Source: Membranipora membranacea
Lineage: Eukaryota > Bryozoa > Gymnolaemata > Cheilostomatida > Membraniporidae
Length of the DNA stretch: 64,000 nucleotides
Reading direction: 5' to 3'
Assembly: GCA_914767715.1 (NCBI GenBank)
Contig: OU612065.1
Coordinates: 6,820,001 to 6,884,000, forward strand
A program made the translations under genes and the position numbers. The notes beneath the pieces were generated by a model, which saw only the letters and a list, made by a program, of their open reading frames with translations, was not told the origin of the DNA and searched no databases. Each line of letters begins with the position of its first letter. Within the stretch, counting starts at the first letter, position 1. Positions 52,387 through 64,000 of the stretch are shown in pieces.

Positions 52387-54967
52387 GAAAGCACAAGATT
52401 AAGCACAGCACTAAAAAAAGGTATTAAATGTTCTTATACATACCATCTCTGACTGAAAAGAGCAAGTATGGTAAGATTGTTGTGAGCCTCAGTGCAAACA
52501 AATCTCTTTTTGATTTGACAATGGCAAAAATGAGTTTGACATTTATATAATACAAAGTCTAATTCTCCTCTTATGGCTCTAGTTGATAACTAAATCAGAA
52601 TGACACACGGCATCGGGTAGGATTCATCAACTCCATGTGTTTTGTAAGGATAACTCCAAAGTCGATGATTCTAATGACACCTTTTTATAAATTGAGCAGA
52701 TACCGTAATCATAAATCTCGATTGCTTGTAAGCTTTGTGAACTTGGATGATCTTTTTTTTGGTGAAAACTGATGATGATGTGTTTATATAGTTCTCCATG
52801 AAACTATTTATAGATGCCCACCTAAATATTACTGACTTGGGTCAATATTTTTCTGCTGCAATATATTCTCTAGAAAGTGTTGTCAAAGGCACTGTCAATC
52901 CTGAGACTTCTTGTTATACTTTCCTTTTTACTCTACTTTGATCATATTATTTTATGAGAGACGTAAATCTGGTCATATGGGTCTGCTGGCTGTAAAATAA
53001 TCAACAGTACTGATCATCCAATCATATTTTTATAGCAACATGCTGACCAAAATAGAAACTATCATTGACAAAAAAAATATCATGATTTGAATTTCACAGG
53101 GGCTTGAGCAAGATGACATTGAAGGAGAACTTGTACTCCAGTAGGTATCTGCCTAGAACAAGTTTAATCCAATTGCCTGCATTCCAGTTGCTCAATTCCA
53201 CTGGTCACGCCGCGGCGTGACCAGTGGATCGGGAGCGACTCGGAATGCAGGCAAATGGACCAAGCTTGGTCTAGTATCTGCCCCATACACTGGTGTTGTG
53301 GCTGTGTTAGTATAATGGGTACTCATAGAGATTTGAGCTCCTACTACACACGCTAAGTGTCATACACAGCATGGAGGTGCTGTAATCAATAGTTCATGGT
53401 GAGAACAGCAGACAAATAATCTATTACTCAAAATAATAATAATACACCATGAATGTGCAAGTATTCCATAATTTATGATGACAATCTGTTCTCAGTAAGT
53501 GAAGGTCTGCCAGTATTATGGATAAAGCAAGGTTTTGCCTTACATACTAACATTATGATTGTGCAGCTCCATTATCACTCCATTAAACCTTTGTTTTATG
53601 ATTCACAATGTGTCAATGTAAATTATTATTCATCAAGCCCTTAGAGACACTGGTCAAACGTCTAAAGAAACAGGTCCCAGTGCTACATCACTGATCTAAA
53701 TTAAACATTACAAGCCGGTAACTCTGTACCAGAATCGAGTGATCCTTCCTCATCAGTTGATCCAAAGAATTGGATTTTGGACACAATCTTTGTTAGGTCT
53801 ATTCTTACAAGAACTAAAGCCCAGTACATTGATTCTAGGTCTACTAATTGTTTGTGAAAAGGGCAGAAAACTCTCCACAAACATTTTATATTCATGGCTG
53901 TTTCCGAAACGATGGGTGAAATTTTAACACTTTTTCAATTTAATGTAGATTTTAGTGGCCTGACCACAAGTCTTCAAAATTGGTAGCACTTGTATGTACT
54001 GAATTGGTTGTTGTCACATTAATGGAGTGTTTATTGACGAATTAAAAAAATTCTTAGTGTGGACTGGCAAACATTCTTCCACGCAATAATTATGACACAA
54101 TGTAAAATCCATAATCCAGATAACCTTCATTCTCTTTACAGTTGATGCATGATGTGCATGCGTAAATCTAACCGGGTATTATCCAACTATGCTGTCTCAG
54201 AATCCATAACATACATCAAGTATAAATGGTGACATCAGCAATCAATATTTTCAGTCAATACCTACTAGTTACCCTATTACTAGAACACAAATGTATAGAT
54301 TTAGTGTGCTGGCCAGAATCCTCTAAACGTGAGTGGCAGCTGAGCTCTTAATAATCTAGCTACTGGCAGTTTTACAGGACAGACTATAGCTTGGTATGCA
54401 TTGTCTTGGTAGTAACTTATATGTCAAGAATCTCGGCAGGAAACATCAATTTCAAGCGAAACTTTATCCTTTCCTTTCATCGTGTCAACAATAGCTGTGC
54501 ACTACTGAAGAAAGTGTAAGTTCATTTATGATGCTGTATTATCTGTCTTGTGATATTGGTATTCTGATAACAGTGCAGCATTTGTGTCTTCGATTGAATT
54601 AGCGACTCCTCAGTGGACATAATTACTGCCATTTACAAAGTTTGATTCGCAATCAGACCCTTTTCTTTTCCGTTAGCAAAGGAATAGCTATAACCAAATT
54701 TCATTTTGTCATTGATTCCGTATATCCCGTTATTCTTCAAACGAAATGCCTCGTGAGTATACCCTCGCCTCTTGTCATATTAAACTGGATATTACAGAAT
54801 TAGGGCACGTCGTCAATGTCGTTGTGGAAGTATTGGAGGTAGCATACTTATTTCTTCTCTCTTTATCCTTCTGTTTGAGAGTCAAAGTTGTCCACTCATG
54901 ATTAAATAATTTGCATTCATGGAACGTACTAATTTTTTCAGAACGAAAGCTCACCCCATTCGTTAAG
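52387..54967. other. Intergenic region between CDC50 and synapsin
   Basis: Contains the CDC50 3' UTR (an ATTAAA at 52423-52428 is the nearest poly(A)-like signal), a GC-cored palindrome (53151-53274) and the presumed synapsin promoter. No coding exon is supported. Confidence 0.55.
53151..53274. repeat. Inverted repeat with a 30-bp perfect GC-rich core
   Basis: CCACTGGTCACGCCG at 53198-53212 meets its exact complement at 53213-53227. Imperfect arms extend outward through TTGCCTGCATTCC and its partner GGAATGCAGGCAA to about 53151 and 53274. The core includes CCGCGG and stands out from AT-rich surroundings. Probably a small fold-back element. Confidence 0.85.
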
Positions 54968-57900
54968 ATGAATTATTTGAGGAGACGTTTCAGCTCTAGT
55001 GATATTCAGAAAGACTTGGAAGATGAAGATACGCAAAGTCAGCAAAGCTTTGGCTCTGCTGCATCCGGTTTCTTTGGCTTCGGAGCTGGCAAGAAAGGTA
55101 CGTAAAATGACGTTATCACAGATATTCGCTTTTAGGATAACATACAGATATTAGTGGCAGGTACATCTAGCCATATGTTATTAGCCATGACATGAGTATA
55201 TTCTCATGCAAAGCTTAGTTATTCATGTACTGGTCATTCCTTACTCATTGATTTTTGAATACTTTTCCCGTTTATTCCATTACTGGCTTAACTAGGTTTT
55301 ATTGGTTTACCAGTTGCAAAGCACTACTTTTGACTCCACTTCAATTTATACGCTACTTGGAGAAATTAGAAGTAAATACTGCTCTAATTACCATCATTCA
55401 GTTTTGTGTCTTGTCTGGTGGGACGAGTTTATGTCTGACGCCTAACTTTCTTGTGATATTATCACGTGAATAATTAGTAAACAACATATGGCTTTTGGAG
55501 TCAGGATTAGTTGCTTGTTGTTGCTGTACAAAGATGCAAAACATGAAAAAGTTGCCCTATTAGTGATTTTATGGGTTGCAGCTGTTATATGTGATGCATT
55601 CATATTTTTTTGCTCTGAATAGTAGTTGAAGATGTATCAGCGACCGTAAGAACTAGGATGAGAGGTATTATATACTAGTGATCAATCAGTACGGCGCTAT
55701 AGTTTTAGCTGTTTGTGCTAAACCCTGTCAATCAGTGAAATATCACACTACAGTTATTATCACATCCAACCTGTAGATATAAAGAGAATCCTATATCTAT
55801 GATCCCTCCTGATCACTCCCGTTACCTTCAGTGCCCCCCCCCCCCCCCGCGCCTACATGTGGATAGTGTTGCTTTTATTATGATTGGTGAATGAGCTCCC
55901 CACCCCTACTCATTTGGTTACTTGGAACGGATAAATTCCAGTGGATGAATCATAGAAAAAACACATGCAGGATAAATAAAGAACTCTATTCATTTATCAG
56001 GCCTTCATTGCTGCATATTTACCTTGCCATAAACCCTTGGATGTCACAATTAGGGAATCCATCTTATGCATGTATTAATACAGTATAGTTATGGGTGATC
56101 TCAACGCAGTAGAACTTGGTGTATCTGTATATTTTTATATTCAGTTCTGTGGCTAACATGATTTGTATTTATAGATAATATAATATCAGGCTTGTACCCA
56201 TGGGGTAAGATGCCCAGGCTCAGACCCTGGTCAGGTTTATTAAGAAGCATGAGTGTTATTTGGTGAATTGAGATTTTAGTATATAGCTGAAGTTTGAAAA
56301 ACCAGTCTTTGAAACTCCTCCGGTTATGCGGGGGTCTGCAATGCCATTCTTACATCTCGCCTGGTCCTGCATGTTTTTTTTTATTAATCTGATGTGCTTA
56401 AATGAGTGAGAAACATCGAGCCTGGACACCTTGCCACTACACGTTGGAAGAAGCCCTGTTAACTGCTTTCTTCATAATAAGTGAAACTTGTACTGTATGG
56501 CTTTCGATGTTTCATGGCCCCGACTCTGCATCATAACCATAATTTATTAGTAGAAATCTAAGAGACTCCTGGCATGGTTAATCAGTTTTAGTGAAGTATT
56601 GTAATGGGTGTAGGATAAGGTTTGTAGCTGGTGATAGAATTGACTAAGGCCTTTCTTAGATAATCAAAGTTTTGTAGAAAACTGAAAAGTGATATTTCCT
56701 TGTAAGTTTTTAAAACTCGAGCATTAAATGTATTGTCTGTTATACAGGCCCGAGCCCCAGTGCTCCCGCATCACCCAGTAAATCTAACACCGCCATAAGT
56801 AATATCAGTGGAAATATCACAAACATATCAGGAGGAATGACCAGCATGACAAAGGGACTTTTCTCTAAACCTGGATATAACAAGGACAAATGTAAATGTC
56901 TGCTTATCATCGACGATCATCATACGGACTGGTGAGAACTCAACATCGCACATTTCTCACCTACTAACCCATCCCCTGCCTCCTAATCAAACTAAAAAAT
57001 TTCGAATGTAGGGCTATCAGGTTGTTCTTTATTGCTTTTTATGTGTATTTTTAGATATGGTTCAATCGATCATCTTGTACAGTTTTCAAAGGTAAAAAAC
57101 ATTCAAATTATACAAACATAACATATCATAGGTGTAAAACAAATATACTTTGATATGGTGACAATAATAGAACAGAGGGAGCAACTTCGAAAGCGACAGC
57201 AGTAATTAAACTTTTCTAAGAGCGGAGATTGACAACCTCAATTTCTAAAAGAATAAGAAATGCTAAGGTCGCTCATCCTTCCTAATCTAAAGGTTCATTA
57301 TTAGCTGATTTTAGTTTTACTGTCATTAATTTTTTAAATGAGCAATAAAGGAACTGGTATAGCTAAACCATTTGAAATAGGAGGCCTGTCTACAAACTAG
57401 TATATGAATTCCCAAGAATATTTCAGCTGTCTCTACTGATCAATATTTCATCTGTTTTGTGTGGATGCTGACCTAAGTGACTACTGTGTACTGAACTGTA
57501 TATAGTCCCTGATGATTTGTGATTGCACTAATCGGATTAGCGTTAAAGGATATTTTGAGTGATGATTATGTTTGAGCACAATCGCCACTAAGATATCAAA
57601 TTCATGCCTTGTGCGCTGTTCTATTTCGCTGATCCTATTTTGAGCCGCAGCCTTATTTATCACCCAGGCAATCATCTAGGTTCCGTAAAAATGTATCACT
57701 TTTAATAAATACAATTTAGGCTCAGTGTCAAAGACATTTAAATGGCGTTTTTTCCAGAAATGATTTTAATAATTACAGTTAAGTCTTTATATTTTTGTTG
57801 TAGCAATTTTCATCGATCTGTCCCGTTGCTTCATAATCAAGTATGGCAGAGTATGAGACAAAACCAACACATACATTATGGCAGCAGTGTCTAGATAGAA

Positions 57901-60900
57901 TAGAATACGCCCAGTAAGCCTGAATTTGCACACCAAGCCTATTTAGAAGAATATTGACATCGTACCGTGATTCGAACTCTGTAATTATCAGTTATTCTTT
58001 CCCAACAAAAATACTTGATTTTATTACCTTCTTTCTTGCAGGTCAAAATACTTCAGAGGGAAGAAAGTATTCGGAGATTTTGATATAAGACTAGAGCAGG
58101 CGGAGTTCAAAGAGATGAGTTTGTCAGCATACTCAGAGGGAGGCTGCGTAGTGGACATACACGGAACCAGGGGCGGAAGTAAAGTGGCCAAGTAAGTCAG
58201 ACAGGTCGTTTGGTTCTTCTGAAATTGAAGAATCTTCTTCTATGAAGAAATGATTCCTGTGTTACTTACTGACTTACTGACTATTCGTTGAAAACAGGAG
58301 GGGGATTTTACTCCAGAAATGCTTTTTAATTTTCTGTAGATCATTCAGACCCGATTTCCTATTGATCAGGCAACACCCTGTCGATGCAAACGAGAACTGG
58401 AAAAGTATTATTCTAGGTCTACACTATGGAGGAATACCTAGTGTGAATTCATTAGATGCTGTCTACAATATGTTAGATAAACCATGGGTGGTATGTAATG
58501 TATTTACATGTTACGATAGACTCAGTAAAATGTCATGCTCCTTCCCAGTTTGATCTAACCAAGCTGACGCTGTGATATTTCTCTCCATTGTGAAATCTTT
58601 GGATGTCACGACATTTGATATATTTTGTTTCATACTCACAACTGAGAGACATAGTAAGAAGTTGGCTATCCTAGAATACCATATTTAGATTGGGCCAATC
58701 TGTGAATCAGGATTTTAAAACCGGTTTTACTGATCATGGATTTTAATAATGTTGTCTTGTTTTCACATAGACATCGATAAATAGTTGCCTAATCCGTTTT
58801 TGGGGTTTTTTTCGTTATTACTGGTTGACCAAAATCAGTGGTAGGGATTTATGCTGTTATAGCTTGTTATCTTGATGAATTTGAATGTCTAGGAAAAGCC
58901 TGTTACCCCCAGATAGTAGGCAGGATACGTGGGTTAGTTTTTCAGCTAGCCCATTAAGTTCATTCTTGAAACAATCCCTACCACTGATTTCTTATATACA
59001 AGAGATTCACGAAAAGTGGAGCGACTCCTAAGAGCGGTTTAGGTTTCTATTGGCTCTATTTCTATGTGTTCACACCTCATTATCTTCCATGCTGAATGTA
59101 AATAATTTAATCGCAAATAAGGAAGTAAAAAAATTCAGTCAGTTCCAGATAAGTCGTTGTCAATCAGATAGCGCAACACAAATTATTGCTTCTCAGTTCT
59201 GTCTATCAAACTATTACTTAAATTACAGTTTTCTAACTTGTCGCGAATTCAGAAGAAACTTGGGAAAGAACAGTTCCCGTTGATAGATCAGATGTTTTTT
59301 CCTAATCACAGAGAGATGGTAAGTACGTCTGAAACATGCTGACTCACTCTAATAATGTTGAGTATTTTTGTAGAGTGACATTTGTGACGTTTTGAGAGAA
59401 GAGCTGCATGCTGTTAAATTATGCTTTAGTTGCACTCTCAACAATGCTCATGAAACCCCCCTGGTATTAGAGCTCTATAGAACACACAATCATTTATGCG
59501 CATGTATACACATGCTTTTATCATTTTGGTTTTACTCGACAAGTCGTGATTGTTGCTCCCATGTGGATGCTCGCCCACTACCTGAGCTGACCCTCTGTAT
59601 GCACACTGCTCCTACCTACCTGTCTAATCCAGGCGTCTAACATGAATTTTTAATGTTTCTAACAGCTTACGGTATGCGATACAATGTGCTCTGTCTATAA
59701 TGTTCTCTGTCCTGTTGTTCTCTATAGAGTCAACAAAACCTTCACTTTTATCTGTGTTTACATTTTATTTTCATTAAGAATGTGCCTGAATTTAGTTAGT
59801 GTTATTGAGTGAAACTTAGGACTGTCTTATGAATGAACTGATGTGCATAATTCTACATTTATATTCTCAACTGGGCTAGGCATGTACACTTTATACTCCT
59901 TGTCACAGGCCATGCGATACTTTCTTCCTGCCGCGGCCTGAAACCAATCATAATAACAAACAGACTCAGAGCAACGATACTAAAATACCCATTGTCATTG
60001 CCCAGAGCAACCAGAGACTTGTTACTACAATGACAGGTTATGTGGGAGGCTCCAGCGGCGATTGTATCAAAAGCTCTGTGACAAAAACTATGGCTATAAC
60101 AAACAGCATCCTGATTACATGTGGCATGTTAGCATTGTAAACCCATGTTAAAGCCTATTCTAGCCTATCTTCTATGTTAAAACAATTTAATACCTTCCGT
60201 CAAATATTATATATTCTGCAACTTCTGCCATTTAACAGTCTTGTATATAACCCTGATCTCTATATTTTCTTGTGCGGGTAGATGACAAAGAAAGACAAGG
60301 TTTACCAGTTTTCCACTCACAGTCTCACATCGTGCTTTGCGCTCCGTTGCTTTTACTGAGTTTGTGTCACATATGGCTTTTTTTTTTGCACCTTAGGAAT
60401 ATCCACTATTATTACTATATTGCTTGCAACACAAACTCACAAATATGTTTCAATGCTTTCAATCCGCATGCAAACTATAGTCAGGCTCGGGTGTAGCTTC
60501 CAACCCTTGGTAGCCGTTGAAAGTAATTTGTTCATTTAACAGATATGTCGTGACAGTCAGTTTTGCTGAATGTCCCTATATTGCCTCATCTGATGACTAA
60601 ATCCCAATAATATAATGATTTTCACCTATGCTTATGACAGATTTTTGAAACTGACATAATTATTAATTCTTCCTTTTTAGACTGCACCAAATAAATTTCC
60701 AGTTATTGTGAAGATTGGGAATGCAAACAATGGTGCAGGCAAGGTGAGTTCTGAAAGGCCAAGGTACATCTGCTTGCTCTCTAATAAAAATAAAAATTCA
60801 TTTGATGGGATGGATTACAAAGACATCTCCGCTCTTGCTCTGTGATATAATCCCTAACTCTACTCTCTCCAAGATTATCTCTGGGTAGACAATAAGACAT

Positions 60901-63688
60901 CAAGCTTTAATATAATCCCTACCCTATCCTAAAAACATGTCATGCATTCATATCGTTCTACAGGTCAAGGTAGATAACTCCTACGACTTTCAAGACATTG
61001 CCAGTGTGGTAGCTGTAACACAGACCTTCTCTACAACAGAACCATACTACGACAGTAAATATGACATTCACATACAAAAAATAGGCACAAACTACAAAGC
61101 GTTCATGTGAGTACTGTCACCTTAAACAATTGTAGGGTGTTGCCTGTCCTCATTTAACCTTCATTCAAAGACGCAGAACATTTGTATTACCGGACAAGTA
61201 TATGGTAAATCCTAAGTCAACCCCTCACACAAGCACAGTATATAAACATCAATGTTTCAGTGAAGCTTCATAAGCAGATTTTTACTGACTCTAAGTATAT
61301 TCACATCTGTGATATTGATTTTTAGCTGTCACACCTGCTGCTGCATCACCAGATAATATCACTTTTAATGCTTATGCATATTACCAATATTATGATTGCT
61401 TTGATGTATACTTAGGAGGAAGTCTATCTCAGGAAACTGGAAAGCTAATACCGGTTCGGCCATGCTGGAACAGATCAGTGTCAACGAAATGTAAGTGTGG
61501 TCAGTCATGTGGGTCAGTCATTTGGAGTTTTTAAGGTTAAAACTAAATTAAACAATGATATACCTTTTTATTGTTGCAGGACTTTGTTAGTGCGAGTTTT
61601 CGATGTCAGATGAGCATGCCTCTGAGAATAAGAGTTCTCTCGATTGATTAACCGCCAGTGATATTCTGCTGTATAACACAATACAATGTGATTAAAAATA
61701 ATTTTAGATGGAAGCTGTGGGTGGATGAAGTGTCACTATTGTTTGGTGGATTGGATATTTGTGCAGTTCAGGCAGTGCAAGCCAAAGATGGTCGCCAGTA
61801 TATCATTGAGGTAAGCATAACGATTCATTCATTCTCGCGAAAGTTCATATTGTTGCACCCCTGGGGAATAATCAAGATGAGTAAACAGTCCTGTGCCAAT
61901 ATTTCTTTGCATTAAGTGAAAATGTAAACTAATAGATATAAAATACCTGCGACTTATTTCTTTGTCTAGGCAAAAGGCTCTACTATGACATTACTCGGCG
62001 AATCCCAGGAAGAAGACAGAAGATTATTTGCTGAATTAGTTTTACAGAAAATGCAACTTGCCTGCAGACCAACATCGAACAGGTAAAACATGAACGTGTT
62101 TTATCGACATTTAAATCTACCAGATCATTTGATAAGTAACTCTATCGATTGTATTCTGTTCCTCGCTTGGTAATGATCAAAGATAATTAATTGAAAAAAA
62201 TGAGGAGCCTTTAATTTATACCATAGACTAAATAATAAATTATTATTAAGTAATAATAAATTGTTATTAAGTCTATGATTTATACACATATTTGAGCAAT
62301 GAACTAAACCTTAGTTCATTGATTTGAGCTTACCCAGTGTGAGTGCATACATCATGATCACAATTAAAATAATGATTATGTATACGTGCTTTGATTCTTT
62401 TTACATTTCTTTTCACTTCGTGATTCATGATGATACTTGATCGCTGTTGTCATTAATTTGCAGGCCAACACTCAGGTGATTGGGTTTGATGTGATATTAA
62501 TAACTTGCTTGATCAACTTGGTTGAATAAACCAGAATGTACTACTGCACAGCAACGGTTCAGTGAAAGTAACAGTTGTTCACCCTTTTCCCATGACAAGA
62601 TTACTCCGAATTGTAGTCTGATGCTTATTGCACCATGGCCTGGTTGCACAGAAATGCTATTGGATGATTGTATTATTTTATGGCCAGTGGCGAGATTTTG
62701 CTCTTTTAAGCCTTCAACCCATGTTTTAGATATAAGAATGGTTTATGACCTGTAGCCATAAAAACATTATACTCTACAAAAAGTTTTAACTAGGCCGTTT
62801 TCAGAAGAAAAGTAATTAGGTAGCTCTCTTAGGCTTCAGAATAGTTTCATGTTTTATTTATTGTAAAGCATAGCAAGCATGGCTTGGCTTGGATAATCTT
62901 AATGTGCACCACAACTGTTTCATACAGGTAACTCTTCTATGTTTCACCAAGGAGTTGTTTCCAATCCCTTGGTTTCACTAATATACATCCAGATATAAGT
63001 GTGTTAATATCATCTTACTAATATCAGTTGTTGAGTGATAATAAAGCATGTGAGAAAATATTATCAGGAATTCTAGAAAGGAACTGCTACTACAATAATT
63101 TACAATAATAAACGAACCTACAATCTATTCAGGTACATAACACAAATCAAACAAATGAAAATTGTGTCCTTATTAAAACAATTTTACAGCAAGGCCAGTA
63201 GTGCTGGAGCTCTTTTACAGCCATCAACACCAAGACAAGCACCTTCAAGTCCTCGACAGATGAATGGGCAGCCAGGAAGCAGCACTAATCGGCCTGAGCA
63301 GCAGATGGTCAGTGGACCTGGTGGCCCGGTACCTGCACCGAGACCTCCTCAAATCTCTCCTAGAGCAGGCTCCGGGCCTCCTATGCCTGTTCCTCAACCT
63401 AACAGGTAAAAGATCATTTGTATTCATTATCTACAACACTCCCGAGTCTTGAAAGCGGAATTCATATCTTATACTGTATCCTTATCTGTATTCATATCTT
63501 ATGCATAATAACTGATTATGATGAGTCACACCTGTATTGTTTATTTCAGACCTCCCCCACAAGTGAACAGTATGAACCCAAACATGTCACTGGCAGACAA
63601 AACAGAGGCTGTCATCAGAGACCTGCAGGAAGAAGACACCATGTCAAACCTCAAGAAAACCTTTGCAGGCATATTTGGAGAAATTTGA
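54968..63688 (+). CDS. SYN: Synapsin
   Basis: Presynaptic phosphoprotein that clusters synaptic vesicles. Twelve exons: 54968-55097, 56748-56931, 58042-58191, 58340-58490, 59229-59318, 60681-60743, 60964-61106, 61416-61490, 61708-61810, 61970-62082, 63190-63405, 63550-63688. All are GT-AG, with consistent phase; 518 residues. The start is at [12 protein letters not shown], the conserved domain A; an in-frame ATG at 54911 would break that match. RRFS is the PKA/CaMK-I phosphorylation site. Domain C (about 92-400, ATP-grasp fold) shows [89 protein letters not shown] and [16 protein letters not shown] Pro-rich linker (about 401-473) leads to a domain E-like end, [18 protein letters not shown]. 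Intron 1 is the longest, 1.65 kb. Species with one synapsin gene are usually invertebrates. Confidence 0.95.
55834..55848. repeat. Run of 15 C
   Basis: Homopolymer in synapsin intron 1, followed by GCGCC. Such runs are prone to length change and sequencing error. Confidence 0.9.
62222..62277. repeat. AT-rich imperfect palindrome
   Basis: Arms of 27 bases (62222-62248 and 62251-62277) begin and end with CATAGACT and its complement and differ at a few positions. The repeat lies in the synapsin intron before exon 11. Confidence 0.75.
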
Positions 63689-64000
63689 ATTATTGCTACA
63701 CCAATGATCCCTTTATTGATACTTTTTTTTGCCACAAAGGAAAAATGTTGTAAGGATGCCACCAGAAGTTTGACCAGACAGACATTTGAAGTGACTTAAA
63801 ATCAAAAAAAGTGTCCGATCAGTCATTGACATTATCTTATGTAAAATACCGATGTGCCAACGGGCCGAAGTCCCTGACGGATAGTTTTGAGCTGGAATAC
63901 CCCTGGGAAACTTTGTAAATACACCAGACACTCTCACAGTGATGTATTAATTTATAAACTATATAGTTACCACTTTTTTGAGGAGGAATTTCATAGCACT
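63689..64000 (+). other. Synapsin 3' UTR and window end
   Basis: The sequence downstream of the synapsin stop shows no AATAAA before the edge, so the transcript end probably lies beyond the window. Nothing else is seen. Confidence 0.5.

Noticed and set aside
54911-54967. Upstream in-frame start for synapsin
   Set aside because: It would add 19 residues before the conserved domain A start [10 protein letters not shown], which no synapsin I know of has, and it precedes a plausible acceptor (TTTTTTCAG).
61580-61613. Possible extra synapsin exon after TTGTTGCAG
   Set aside because: The frame ends after about ten codons inside domain C and would remove the conserved KLWVD block; the direct splice 61490 to 61708 keeps the family sequence.

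Overview
This is animal nuclear DNA: AT-rich, with protein genes split by many short GT-AG introns, metazoan-only families (synapsin, TMEM30/CDC50, an apolipophorin-type lipid carrier), simple repeats and small non-autonomous transposons. Gene content and intron density suggest a bilaterian invertebrate. A spiralian (mollusc- or annelid-like) source is my inference from the look of the synapsin and lipoprotein sequences and is not proved.

Layout. (1) 62-5417, minus strand: the 5' ten coding exons of a secreted sushi-domain protein whose 3' end lies beyond the left edge. (2) 7136-15255, minus strand: a complete HMG-CoA synthase in eight coding exons (500 aa). (3) 15256-18444: intergenic, with a retrotransposon remnant. 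(4) 18538-44044, plus strand: a giant large-lipid-transfer-protein gene of 45 coding exons whose phases all agree (5365 aa). (5) 44045-49141: intergenic, with a second retrotransposon remnant and a 514-bp inverted-repeat element. (6) 49142-52386, plus strand: a CDC50/TMEM30 flippase subunit, nine exons (365 aa). (7) 52387-54967: intergenic, with a GC-rich palindrome. (8) 54968-63688, plus strand: synapsin, twelve exons (518 aa).

The genes do not form one pathway. HMG-CoA synthase (sterol/isoprenoid synthesis), the lipoprotein (extracellular lipid transport) and CDC50 (lipid flipping) are all lipid-related, but each has its own promoter and I infer no co-regulation. The most unusual object is the lipoprotein. 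An apolipophorin-type N-terminus is followed by a very long stretch built from a repeating unit of about 52 residues, three copies of which are almost identical. It then has a helical segment and a C-terminus that joins a VWD domain, a C8-like cysteine domain and a degenerate von Willebrand A-like domain. I built the exon models by hand from splice signals, reading phase and family resemblance; transcripts would settle them.
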